In this document: piece by piece, positions 1 through 5,338 of the stretch
Numbering within the stretch: position 1 is the first letter of the stretch
Layout: every line of letters begins with the position of its first letter
Source of the DNA: W0P28-013 sp963659365
GTDB taxonomy: Bacteria > Bacteroidota > Bacteroidia > Bacteroidales > Paludibacteraceae
NCBI GenBank assembly: GCA_963659365.1
Contig: CAVKTI010000069.1
Coordinates: forward strand, 1 to 10,407
Reading direction: 5' to 3'
DNA: 10,407 bases
Notes under the pieces: model-generated
Databases searched by the model: none
The model's input: only the letters and a program-made list of their open reading frames with translations
Told to the model about the DNA's origin: nothing
Made by a program: the position numbers and the translations under genes

Positions 1-13
1 CTAAATCGCAAAA

Positions 14-52
14 TTGGTTCGTTTCTTTTGGTCGTCAAAAGAAATGAACGAA
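14..52. repeat. Imperfect inverted repeat upstream of tdh
   Basis: The left arm TTGGTTCGTTTCTTTTG (14-30) and the right arm CAAAAGAAATGAACGAA (36-52) are reverse complementary at 15 of 17 positions around a 5-base spacer. On the plus strand the hairpin is followed by A-rich rather than T-rich sequence. Read on the minus strand it is followed by TTTTGCG, so it could end a leftward transcript, or it could be an operator or the end of an upstream gene outside the window. The rest of the 112-base leader is AT-rich, and I see no clear promoter or ribosome site in it. Confidence 0.45.
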
Positions 53-112
53 AAACAAACTTGAATAAAAAAACACGATAAAGCAATTTATAGAAGTTTC
101 CTTAACAAAATC

Positions 113-1138
113 ATGAAAGCACTTGTAAAAAAATATCCGAAGCGCGGCATCTGGATGGAAGATGTGCCTGTGCCAAAAATCGGTGTGAACGATGTACTCA
201 TCAAGATAAAAAAGACGGCCATCTGCGGTACCGACCTGCACATCTATAAGTGGGACGATTTTTCGCAGAAAACCACGCCAACGCCGCTCACTATCGGTCA
301 CGAATATGTCGGCACTATCGTCGAAATTGGGGCTGGCGTGCGCAACTGCCGCGTGGGCGACCGTGTAACAGGCGAAGGGCACATTGCCTGCGGACACTGC
401 CGCAACTGCCGCCGAGGCAAACTGCATGTCTGTGAAAATTCGATAAGCGTGGGCGTAACGCGCGACGGTGCTTTTGCCGAATATCTCTGCCTGCCCGAAA
501 GCAATGTGGTAAAACTCGACGACACCATTCCCGACGATATAGCCGCCATTATGGATCCCTTTGGCAACGCCACACACACCGCTTTGGCTTTTCCAGTACT
601 CGGCGAAGATGTGCTGATAACAGGCGCAGGCCTCATCGGCACTATGGCCACGGGCATTTGCAGATTTGCAGGGGCGCGCCATGTGGTGGTTACCGACTTG
701 AGCGACTACCGATTGGCGATAGCGCGCAAAATGGGAGCGACCATCTGTGTCAATCCCAGCAAGGGGCAATCGGTCAAAGGGGCGATGCAGGAGTTGGGCA
801 TCAAAGGGTTCGATGTCGGTTTAGAGATGTCGGGTTCGCCATCCGCCTTCCGCGAGATGATCGATGCCATGTATAAAGGCTCGAATATCGCACAATTAGG
901 CATTTTGCCGCCCACCACCACGGTCGATTGGAGCGAAATTATCTTCAATGCGCTCACCATAAAGGGCATTTATGGTCGCCAAATGTGGGAAACATGGTAC
1001 AAAATGCGCCAGATGTTGCTCTCTGGCCTCGACCTATCGCCAGTCATCACGCACCGCCTCAAAGTGGCTGATTTTCAGCAAGGTTTCGACATTATGGAGA
1101 GCGGTTTATGCGGCAAAGTGGTACTCGATTGGGAGTAA
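113..1138 (+). CDS. tdh: L-threonine 3-dehydrogenase (zinc-dependent, MDR family)
   Basis: This enzyme oxidises L-threonine with NAD+ to 2-amino-3-ketobutyrate, the first step of cytoplasmic threonine breakdown to glycine and acetyl-CoA. Its partner is 2-amino-3-ketobutyrate CoA ligase (Kbl), which is not in this window. The protein has 341 residues, the normal size for Tdh, and aligns from memory over its whole length with E. coli Tdh, including the start MKAL and the phrases KTAICGTD, GHEYVG and CGHCRNC. Visible sites are catalytic-zinc ligands Cys38, His63 and Glu64, Thr40 and His43 of the proton relay, structural-zinc cysteines 93, 96, 99 and 107, and the Rossmann motif GAGLIG at 171-176. 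LEMSG and KGIYGR further on are typical of Tdh rather than general alcohol dehydrogenases. No Shine-Dalgarno sequence is seen, as usual in Bacteroidetes. The gene appears intact and is ordinary host metabolism outside the mobile element. Confidence 0.95.
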   Translation: MKALVKKYPKRGIWMEDVPVPKIGVNDVLIKIKKTAICGTDLHIYKWDDFSQKTTPTPLTIGHEYVGTIVEIGAGVRNCRVGDRVTGEGHIACGHCRNCRRGKLHVCENSISVGVTRDGAFAEYLCLPESNVVKLDDTIPDDIAAIMDPFGNATHTALAFPVLGEDVLITGAGLIGTMATGICRFAGARHVVVTDLSDYRLAIARKMGATICVNPSKGQSVKGAMQELGIKGFDVGLEMSGSPSAFREMIDAMYKGSNIAQLGILPPTTTVDWSEIIFNALTIKGIYGRQMWETWYKMRQMLLSGLDLSPVITHRLKVADFQQGFDIMESGLCGKVVLDWE

Positions 1139-1164
1139 TCAACAGGTTGTTGAAAACTTTTTTT
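1139..1164 (+). terminator. Weak candidate terminator after tdh
   Basis: Immediately after the tdh stop, TCAACA (1139-1144) pairs with TGTTGA (1148-1153) around a 3-base loop. A run of seven T follows at 1158-1164. The stem is short and AT-rich and the T-run starts four bases after it, so this is only a modest intrinsic terminator candidate. The following bases up to 1183 are T- and A-rich and may also act as an upstream element for the tRNA promoter. Confidence 0.4.
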
Positions 1165-1183
1165 GCATTTTTTCGTCAAAAAA

Positions 1184-1215
1184 TTTGGTAGGTACAAAAA
1201 ATAGTTCTACCTTTG
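1184..1215 (+). promoter_or_regulatory. Bacteroidetes-type promoter for tRNA-Val
   Basis: TTTG at 1184-1187 and TACCTTTG at 1208-1215 match the Bacteroidetes primary sigma factor consensus (-33 TTTG and -7 TAnnTTTG) exactly, with a 20-base spacer. Transcription should begin a few bases after 1215, which gives a short leader before the tRNA at 1241. This element is also one of the better taxonomic clues in the window. Confidence 0.85.
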
Positions 1216-1240
1216 CACTCGCAATTCGGAAACGAAGCGC

Positions 1241-1318
1241 GGGCGCTTAGCTCAGTTGGTTCAGAGCGTCTGCCTTACAAGCAGAGGGTCGGGGGTTCGA
1301 ATCCCTCAGCGCCCACCA
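1241..1318 (+). tRNA. tRNA-Val (anticodon UAC)
   Basis: The cloverleaf folds fully. The acceptor stem is GGGCGCT (1241-1247) with AGCGCCC (1308-1314). The D stem is GCTC/GAGC (1250-1253 and 1264-1267). The anticodon stem TCTGC/GCAGA (1269-1273 and 1281-1285) encloses the loop CTTACAA, so the anticodon is TAC at 1276-1278, reading GUA valine codons. The T arm is GGGGG-TTCGAAT-CCCTC (1291-1307), the discriminator is A1315, and CCA is encoded at 1316-1318. The gene is intact. An element with an integrase begins directly downstream, so its 3' end is the likely attachment site. Confidence 0.97.
1296..1318 (+). other. Probable attL core in the tRNA-Val 3' end
   Basis: Tyrosine-recombinase elements commonly integrate in the T-loop and acceptor 3' portion of tRNA genes and rebuild the gene through their own copy of the sequence. 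Here an integrase gene lies 252 bases downstream of an intact tRNA, reading away from it. The core is therefore expected to include some of TTCGAAT to CCA. The matching attR copy would be beyond the right edge, and I found no second copy of the tRNA end in the window, so the exact core cannot be set. Confidence 0.45.
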
Positions 1319-1321
1319 CTG

Positions 1322-1362
1322 AAAATCAGGGAGTTACAAACAAAAACTGCCTGATTTTTTTT
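1322..1362 (+). terminator. Rho-independent terminator after tRNA-Val
   Basis: AAAATCAGG (1322-1330) pairs with CCTGATTTT (1350-1358). The stem continues past one mismatch as AGTT (1332-1335) with AACT (1345-1348). The distal arm runs into eight T through 1362. It sits four bases after the tRNA and should end the tRNA transcript. It lies on the element side of the proposed attL, so the element may supply the terminator for the rebuilt tRNA gene. Confidence 0.75.
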
Positions 1363-1396
1363 GTTTTCGGGACGGGAATCTGACTTTCGTAAGTGC

Positions 1397-1431
1397 TTGA
1401 TTATCAAAAGCCATATTAAAATCGTATTAAA
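1397..1431. promoter_or_regulatory. Small palindrome and 11-bp-spaced repeat upstream of int
   Basis: TTGAT-T-ATCAA (1397-1407) is a perfect 11-base palindrome. TATTAAA occurs at 1414-1420 and again at 1425-1431, exactly 11 bases apart. Both lie between the tRNA terminator and the tandem array, in the stretch where integration host factor or excisionase sites would be expected. I see no clear TTTG / TAnnTTTG promoter for the integrase here. Confidence 0.3.
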
Positions 1432-1447
1432 CTGATTTGACAAAAAA

Positions 1448-1559
1448 GTGAACAAAAAGTGAACAGAAAGTGAACAAAGTGGCGAACAAAAAATGATAAA
1501 AAGGCGAACGAAAAGTGATAAAAAGTAATAGAAAAAAGTGAACAAAAAGTGAACAAAAG
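1448..1559 (+). repeat. Ten tandem ~11-bp units in the integrase leader (arm-site-like array)
   Basis: Units begin at 1448, 1459, 1470, 1482, 1493, 1504, 1515, 1526, 1538 and 1549, so the period is 11 bases with two single-base slips. The best-kept form is GTGAACAAAAA (1448, 1538; nearly so at 1459, 1470 and 1549). The middle units are degenerate: GCGAACAAAAA, ATGATAAAAAG, GCGAACGAAAA, GTGATAAAAAG and TAATAGAAAAA. The array ends 11 bases before the integrase start and lies between it and the likely attL. The one-per-helical-turn spacing and the position fit binding sites for the integrase arm-binding domain or for an accessory or autoregulatory protein. No function is shown directly. Confidence 0.8.
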
Positions 1560-1570
1560 AAAATACCATT

Positions 1571-2761
1571 ATGGCACGAATAAGTATAAAATTAGACCAA
1601 CGCAGAGCGAATAAAGATGGGGAGTTCCCCATTTATATTGTGATAAACCACGCACGGTCGAACACATTGGTAGCGACAGGTGTATCTTGCTCGCCCAAAG
1701 ACTATGAGGGGAGCGACACAATGCACACGCTTGCGCTGAAAGCACCGAACGCCAAGACGGTGAACCGTTACATTTGCGACCTATACAACGAGGTGATGCA
1801 ATTTATATACGAACTCGACAAGAGCGGACGGCTCGACACAATGACTTGTGCGGAGGTGCGCACGGCATTTGAGCAGCGCAATGCGCAAGAGGTGCAAGAG
1901 CCGAAAGAAACATTTACCGAACACTTGGCAGCAGTGGCAGCAACAAAGGTGGGCAAATACCGCCAGTCGTTCGACTATACGATGCAGTGGCTGCAACGCT
2001 TCAACCCCGACCCGATAGAGTTTGAAGCGTTGGACTTTGCTTTTTTACGCAAGTTTGACCTATTCCTGCAAAGTAACAACATCAGCCCTAACTCACGCGG
2101 CATAATCTTTCGGAATATGCGCACGGTGATGAACGATGCTATCAACAACGACTTGACGGACTGCTACCCTTTCCGCAAGTTCAAGATACCGCACGCACAA
2201 AAGGACAAGACCTATTTGCGGTTAAACGATTTCAAACAACTGCTTGCCTACCGACCCAAGACCGACGGCGAGCAGACAGCCAAAGACCTCTTTTTGTTGT
2301 CGTTCTATCTGTGTGGTGCAAACCCTATCGACATATTCAATATGAAGCCAGCGCACAACGGCTACATCACCTTTGTACGCACCAAGACACAGAGCAAGAC
2401 GCAGAGCGACATCAACATCAAACTGCAACCCGAAGCCATTGAGATAATAGAGCGGCACAAAGGCAGTACGCACCTGCTCAACTTTATCGACAACTATCTT
2501 TCGTACGAAAACTTTTACCATTTTATGGGCAAGAAAATGCGCCACCTTTCAAAGATACTCGGCATCGAGGGGCTTACATTCTATTGGGCGCGCTATTCGT
2601 GGGCAACATACGCCAGCCGTTGCGGTATCGACGAAAGCGTTATTGGGCGTTCGTTGGGACACGCCCCCTCGTCGCTTGCAGGGCGTGTGTATATCACTTT
2701 CGATTGGGAACGCGTCGATGCAGCCAACCGCCAAGTGATTGACTACCTACACGCCAAATAG
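1571..2761 (+). CDS. Tyrosine recombinase / phage-type integrase
   Basis: This 396-aa site-specific recombinase most likely inserts and excises the element at the adjacent tRNA-Val. Residues 1 to about 95 look like the arm-type DNA-binding domain of Bacteroidetes integrases, about 110-210 like the SAM-like core-binding domain, and about 215-390 like the catalytic domain. The visible active site has Arg341 (in YWARYSWAT), His364 (in SLGHA) and the Tyr374 nucleophile (in GRVYITFD). Two usual residues are not obvious. The first catalytic Arg is not seen where SFYLCGANPIDIF (Cys248 region) aligns with the TGLR or LRGM segment. The His of HxxR is Tyr338. From memory, a set of Bacteroidetes integrases shares these changes, so they need not mean loss of activity. 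The length is normal and the frame is intact. It reads away from the tRNA, with the repeat array upstream and a terminator downstream, so it is probably its own transcription unit. Confidence 0.92.
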   Translation: MARISIKLDQRRANKDGEFPIYIVINHARSNTLVATGVSCSPKDYEGSDTMHTLALKAPNAKTVNRYICDLYNEVMQFIYELDKSGRLDTMTCAEVRTAFEQRNAQEVQEPKETFTEHLAAVAATKVGKYRQSFDYTMQWLQRFNPDPIEFEALDFAFLRKFDLFLQSNNISPNSRGIIFRNMRTVMNDAINNDLTDCYPFRKFKIPHAQKDKTYLRLNDFKQLLAYRPKTDGEQTAKDLFLLSFYLCGANPIDIFNMKPAHNGYITFVRTKTQSKTQSDINIKLQPEAIEIIERHKGSTHLLNFIDNYLSYENFYHFMGKKMRHLSKILGIEGLTFYWARYSWATYASRCGIDESVIGRSLGHAPSSLAGRVYITFDWERVDAANRQVIDYLHAK

Positions 2762-2787
2762 CGCACCAGCCAACCACTACCAAGCAG

Positions 2788-2816
2788 AGCCACGACACAA
2801 TATCGTGGCTTTTTTC
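2788..2816 (+). terminator. Rho-independent terminator of the integrase gene
   Basis: AGCCACGA (2788-2795) pairs perfectly with TCGTGGCT (2803-2810) around a 7-base loop, followed by a T-run to 2815. It lies 26 bases after the integrase stop and separates that gene from the downstream cluster. Confidence 0.88.
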
Positions 2817-2833
2817 ATACCCTTTTCTATCGA

Positions 2834-2874
2834 TTTTAACATTTTTTAACATCTCTAAAATAGACAAAAATAGA
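2834..2874 (+). repeat. Two 10-bp-period repeat pairs in the leader of the downstream cluster
   Basis: TTTTAACAT occurs at 2834-2842 and 2844-2852, and AAAATAGA at 2857-2864 and 2867-2874, each pair exactly 10 bases apart. The stretch is AT-rich with A- and T-tracts phased near the helical turn, so it may be bent DNA or a set of protein sites in the control region between the integrase terminator and the first gene of the cluster. Confidence 0.5.
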
Positions 2875-2910
2875 GAAAAGATAAAAAGGGGTAATTTGTT
2901 GATATTTTCG

Positions 2911-2943
2911 TGCCTTTTGTTTGTAGTAAATGCCTTTTCTTTG
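2911..2943 (+). promoter_or_regulatory. Direct repeat and possible promoter before the three-gene cluster
   Basis: TGCCTTTTGTTTG (2911-2923) and TGCCTTTTCTTTG (2931-2943) agree at 12 of 13 positions and are 20 bases apart, about two helical turns. The second copy contains TTTCTTTG, one mismatch from TAnnTTTG, with TTTG upstream at 2916-2919. That spacer of 16 bases is short for a standard Bacteroidetes promoter. The repeats sit about 30 bases before the start codon at 2975, where a phage late promoter or activator/repressor site would be expected. I see nothing else in the 213-base gap (2762-2974) apart from this, the phased repeats and the integrase terminator. Confidence 0.4.
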
Positions 2944-2974
2944 CCACAAATGAATAATCATAAACGAAAAGACA

Positions 2975-3622
2975 ATGGTAGGTACAATAGTTTCACTTGC
3001 GTTGAGTGCGGCAGGTGCGGTAGCATCGGCTATTGGCAGCAAAAAAGCCAACGACAAACAGCAAGCCGCTCTCGACAATCAGCGAGCGCAGTCGAACGCA
3101 TTTTACGACAGCGAGATTTATCAAGACCCAACGCAGCGCAGCGACAACCAAGCGTACTTGAAACTGCTTGACAAAAAGTTGAAAAAAGCCAACGAGATAG
3201 CGGAAGCCAAGAACACGATAATGGGCGGTACGCACGAGCAGGTATTGGCGCAGCACCAGCAGTCGGTAGACGCTTACAGCGATGCCATTACACAGATGGT
3301 GGCTAACACCTCGCAGCGGCGCGACAACCTCTTGAAAGAGAAGCGTGCAGCGCAAGTGGACTACGACCAGCAGCAAGCAGGCATAGACGCTGCAAGAGCG
3401 CAGAACTGGGCGAACCTCGCCAGCAACGCCGCCAACATTGGTGCAAGTGCTGTGGCAGGTTTCAGTGGTGCAGGGAGCAAGACCAAGAAAGACGATTTGG
3501 GGGACAATAGTCCTGGGCAACTCGTCAAAGATACGCCCGATGCCGTAACAACGCCAACAGCACAATCTGCTCCTGGCTTTAACAAAGACGGCAAAATCGA
3601 CTTTTTCCCACCACGATATTAA
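2975..3622 (+). CDS. Putative virion-internal / DNA pilot-like protein (215 aa)
   Basis: I cannot assign a named family. Residues 3-20 form a small-residue-rich hydrophobic segment (TIVSLALSAAGAVASAIG), followed by a long hydrophilic, Gln- and Lys-rich helical region (about 22-145) that looks coiled-coil. A second Ala/Gly-rich segment (about 146-166) and a flexible charged tail ending in FFPPRY follow. A hydrophobic N-terminus then Gln-rich helix resembles microvirus pilot protein VP2 and the internal core protein gp14 of T7-like phages, both of which form conduits for DNA entry. This is similarity of shape, not a proven match. It is the first gene of a three-gene run, 10 bases ahead of the next. 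The ATG at 2975 is chosen because the hydrophobic segment begins directly there, and the nearby ATG at 2951 is in another frame. A membrane-associated accessory protein is the alternative. Confidence 0.7.
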   Translation: MVGTIVSLALSAAGAVASAIGSKKANDKQQAALDNQRAQSNAFYDSEIYQDPTQRSDNQAYLKLLDKKLKKANEIAEAKNTIMGGTHEQVLAQHQQSVDAYSDAITQMVANTSQRRDNLLKEKRAAQVDYDQQQAGIDAARAQNWANLASNAANIGASAVAGFSGAGSKTKKDDLGDNSPGQLVKDTPDAVTTPTAQSAPGFNKDGKIDFFPPRY

Positions 3623-3632
3623 ATTTACGACT

Positions 3633-5321
3633 ATGGCAAAAGAGAAAGATAAAGGACAAGAGAAAAAACCTGTAACATATCGCAACGATTGGCAGCAGTT
3701 TTCGGCGGAGAATGCCCCCGATTATTCGGAGAGGTCTGCCAAAATGAGAGCGGCTATAGATGCTGCGAGAGCAACCGCCCCTGCAAAAGTCGCAGAGAAA
3801 GATAAAGGACAGCCAGCAGCCGCCCCTGCACAAACGGCAGAACCTGCGGTAGCACAAGACCCTGCACCAGCAGCCGAACCAGCAGCAGCACCAGCAGCAC
3901 AAGACCAAGCAGCAAACCAAGCAGCAACGCCAGCAGCAACGCCAGCAGCAGCCCCTGCCCCAGCATCGGCATCGGCGGCTATGATGCCTTTGGTAACGGC
4001 GGCGAACCCGACAGCGAACACCGTAAAGAACAGCGGTGGCACGCCCAAAGGTTACAACCAAGTGCAACTGAACACGGTACAGAACGGACAGTCGGCATCG
4101 AACACGGTGCAGACGGCAACACAGACGGCGACACAAGCGGCGGAGCAGCAGGGACATCAGACCAGCACCAGCCGAAAGACCTTTGACGCAGAGGCGCAAC
4201 GCCAAGCAATGGAGGCAGGGCAAGACTATATCAATGGTGCGCCAAGTGCCTACAAAGAGGAGTTGGACGAACTCGGCTTTGGCGTAGATGGTCCCAACCG
4301 CAACAAATTGTTGCAAAAAATGAAAGAGGGCGTTCCATTTGCGCAAGCCGTGCAGGACATTGCGCTTGAGGGAGCGAAAAACGAAAAGGAGAAAGCCGAG
4401 AAACTGGCGCGCACCAAAAACACAATAGCGAACTTGATGGAATCGTTCCGTCTTGCTACCGACATAGCAAGCGGCTTTTCGGGCGGTAACATCTACAAGC
4501 GCGAGGGTAACGGCAAGATTGTGGAGCAGAACCGCGCCGACATCAAAGCCGCCGACGAGAAATACCAGCGCGCACTCGACGATTTCAACAACAATATGCG
4601 CAACCTGAAAAAGGACGATTTGGCAGAGCGCAGACGGCGTGCCGCACAACTGGGCGAGGTTGGTTTCGGGACAAGCACCGAGAGCGACAGCACAAGCAAG
4701 AGCAACAGCACAAGCGACAGCACGAGCAACAGCAACCAATCGACCGCAACGGCAAGCACACAATCGGGGTCGCACAACCAGTTTGTGCAAGACCAACAGT
4801 TTGCCGCCGACGCAGCCGTAAGAGCGGCAGCAGCACGCAGCGGAAAAGGCAAGAGCGACACAATTACGGTCAGACGACCTTATGTCGATAAGAATGGTAA
4901 TACTCAATTTCGGACAGAAGAAGTGTCTTGGGACAAGTCGGCAAAGGCGCAAGTGCGTGCAGGGCTCTACAACTATCTCAACGACGAAGCGATGAACGAC
5001 AAAAACTCCCAAATATACAGACAAATGACAGAGTTCTGTCGTCTAAACGGTGTCGGCACAACTGGAGAAGATGGTGTCTTTACTCCCGATTTTAATGCAT
5101 TGAGAGCCATATTGAACGGCAACGGAAAAGAGTATGGTTACGACGAGCAACAATATGAGAACTTGCTGATAAATGGCTATCCAATGTTCGACAGAACAGA
5201 CAAAGCAATGCACCCTGTTGAGCCAGACAAGAAAACGGAGCGAAGGGAGGGGCGAACATACAATAATGGGGTAACAGGTGGCAATTTCGTCCCTGCTGAT
5301 ATGAGAGGCAGTCTTGATTAA
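3633..5321 (+). CDS. Hypothetical low-complexity protein, possible virion-internal component (562 aa)
   Basis: No family recognised. The visible layout is a charged N-terminus, an Ala/Pro/Gln-rich disordered stretch (about 48-116), and a Thr/Gln/Asn-rich region to about 180. A helical block follows (about 185-345) with a heptad-like part around AKNEKEKAEKLARTKNTIAN and another ending in DLAERRRRAAQLGE. After that come a Ser/Thr/Asn linker (about 347-378) and a more globular C-terminal part (about 405-562) with aromatic and charged residues. There is no signal peptide or strong membrane segment. It lies 10 bases after the 215-aa gene and 17 before the giant gene, all on one strand, which suggests co-transcription and a shared role. 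By position it could match the middle member of a podovirus-like internal protein trio, but that is inference. Early codons contain an 18-base exact repeat. Confidence 0.75.
   Translation: MAKEKDKGQEKKPVTYRNDWQQFSAENAPDYSERSAKMRAAIDAARATAPAKVAEKDKGQPAAAPAQTAEPAVAQDPAPAAEPAAAPAAQDQAANQAATPAATPAAAPAPASASAAMMPLVTAANPTANTVKNSGGTPKGYNQVQLNTVQNGQSASNTVQTATQTATQAAEQQGHQTSTSRKTFDAEAQRQAMEAGQDYINGAPSAYKEELDELGFGVDGPNRNKLLQKMKEGVPFAQAVQDIALEGAKNEKEKAEKLARTKNTIANLMESFRLATDIASGFSGGNIYKREGNGKIVEQNRADIKAADEKYQRALDDFNNNMRNLKKDDLAERRRRAAQLGEVGFGTSTESDSTSKSNSTSDSTSNSNQSTATASTQSGSHNQFVQDQQFAADAAVRAAAARSGKGKSDTITVRRPYVDKNGNTQFRTEEVSWDKSAKAQVRAGLYNYLNDEAMNDKNSQIYRQMTEFCRLNGVGTTGEDGVFTPDFNALRAILNGNGKEYGYDEQQYENLLINGYPMFDRTDKAMHPVEPDKKTERREGRTYNNGVTGGNFVPADMRGSLD
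3641..3811 (+). repeat. 18-bp exact direct repeat inside the 562-aa gene
   Basis: AGAGAAAGATAAAGGACA occurs at 3641-3658 and again at 3794-3811, exactly 153 bases (51 codons) apart. Both copies encode EKDKGQ in frame (residues 4-9 and 55-60) just ahead of the Ala/Pro-rich stretch. This points to an old in-frame duplication at the N-terminus followed by divergence between the copies. Confidence 0.85.
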
Positions 5322-5338
5322 CTATAAATGGTAGAGCA

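Noticed and set aside
35..769. 244-codon open frame on the minus strand over tdh
   Set aside because: The plus-strand frame is an unmistakable Tdh with all zinc and Rossmann motifs, so the antisense frame is a shadow.
1448..1559. CRISPR array
   Set aside because: The units are about 11 bases and contiguous with no unique spacers, and there are no cas genes, so this is a tandem repeat rather than CRISPR.
1306..1632. 108-codon minus-strand frame, Phe/Leu-rich
   Set aside because: It overlaps the tRNA 3' end, the terminator and the integrase start. Its Phe/Leu sequence is simply the complement of the A-rich 11-bp repeat array.
2788..2816. Possible attR or second attachment site in the hairpin after the integrase
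   Set aside because: The hairpin shares no sequence with the tRNA 3' end and has the stem, loop and T-run of an intrinsic terminator.
2896..3171. 91-codon plus-strand frame with a hydrophobic start
   Set aside because: It runs out of frame across the start of the 215-aa gene and then becomes Arg/Gln/Ser-rich frame-shift sequence. It also crosses the direct repeats of the control region.
3579..5024. 481-codon open frame on the minus strand
   Set aside because: It is antisense to the 562-aa gene, and its long Cys/Arg/Leu runs mirror the Ala/Pro/Gln and Ser/Thr low-complexity codons. There is no supporting motif.
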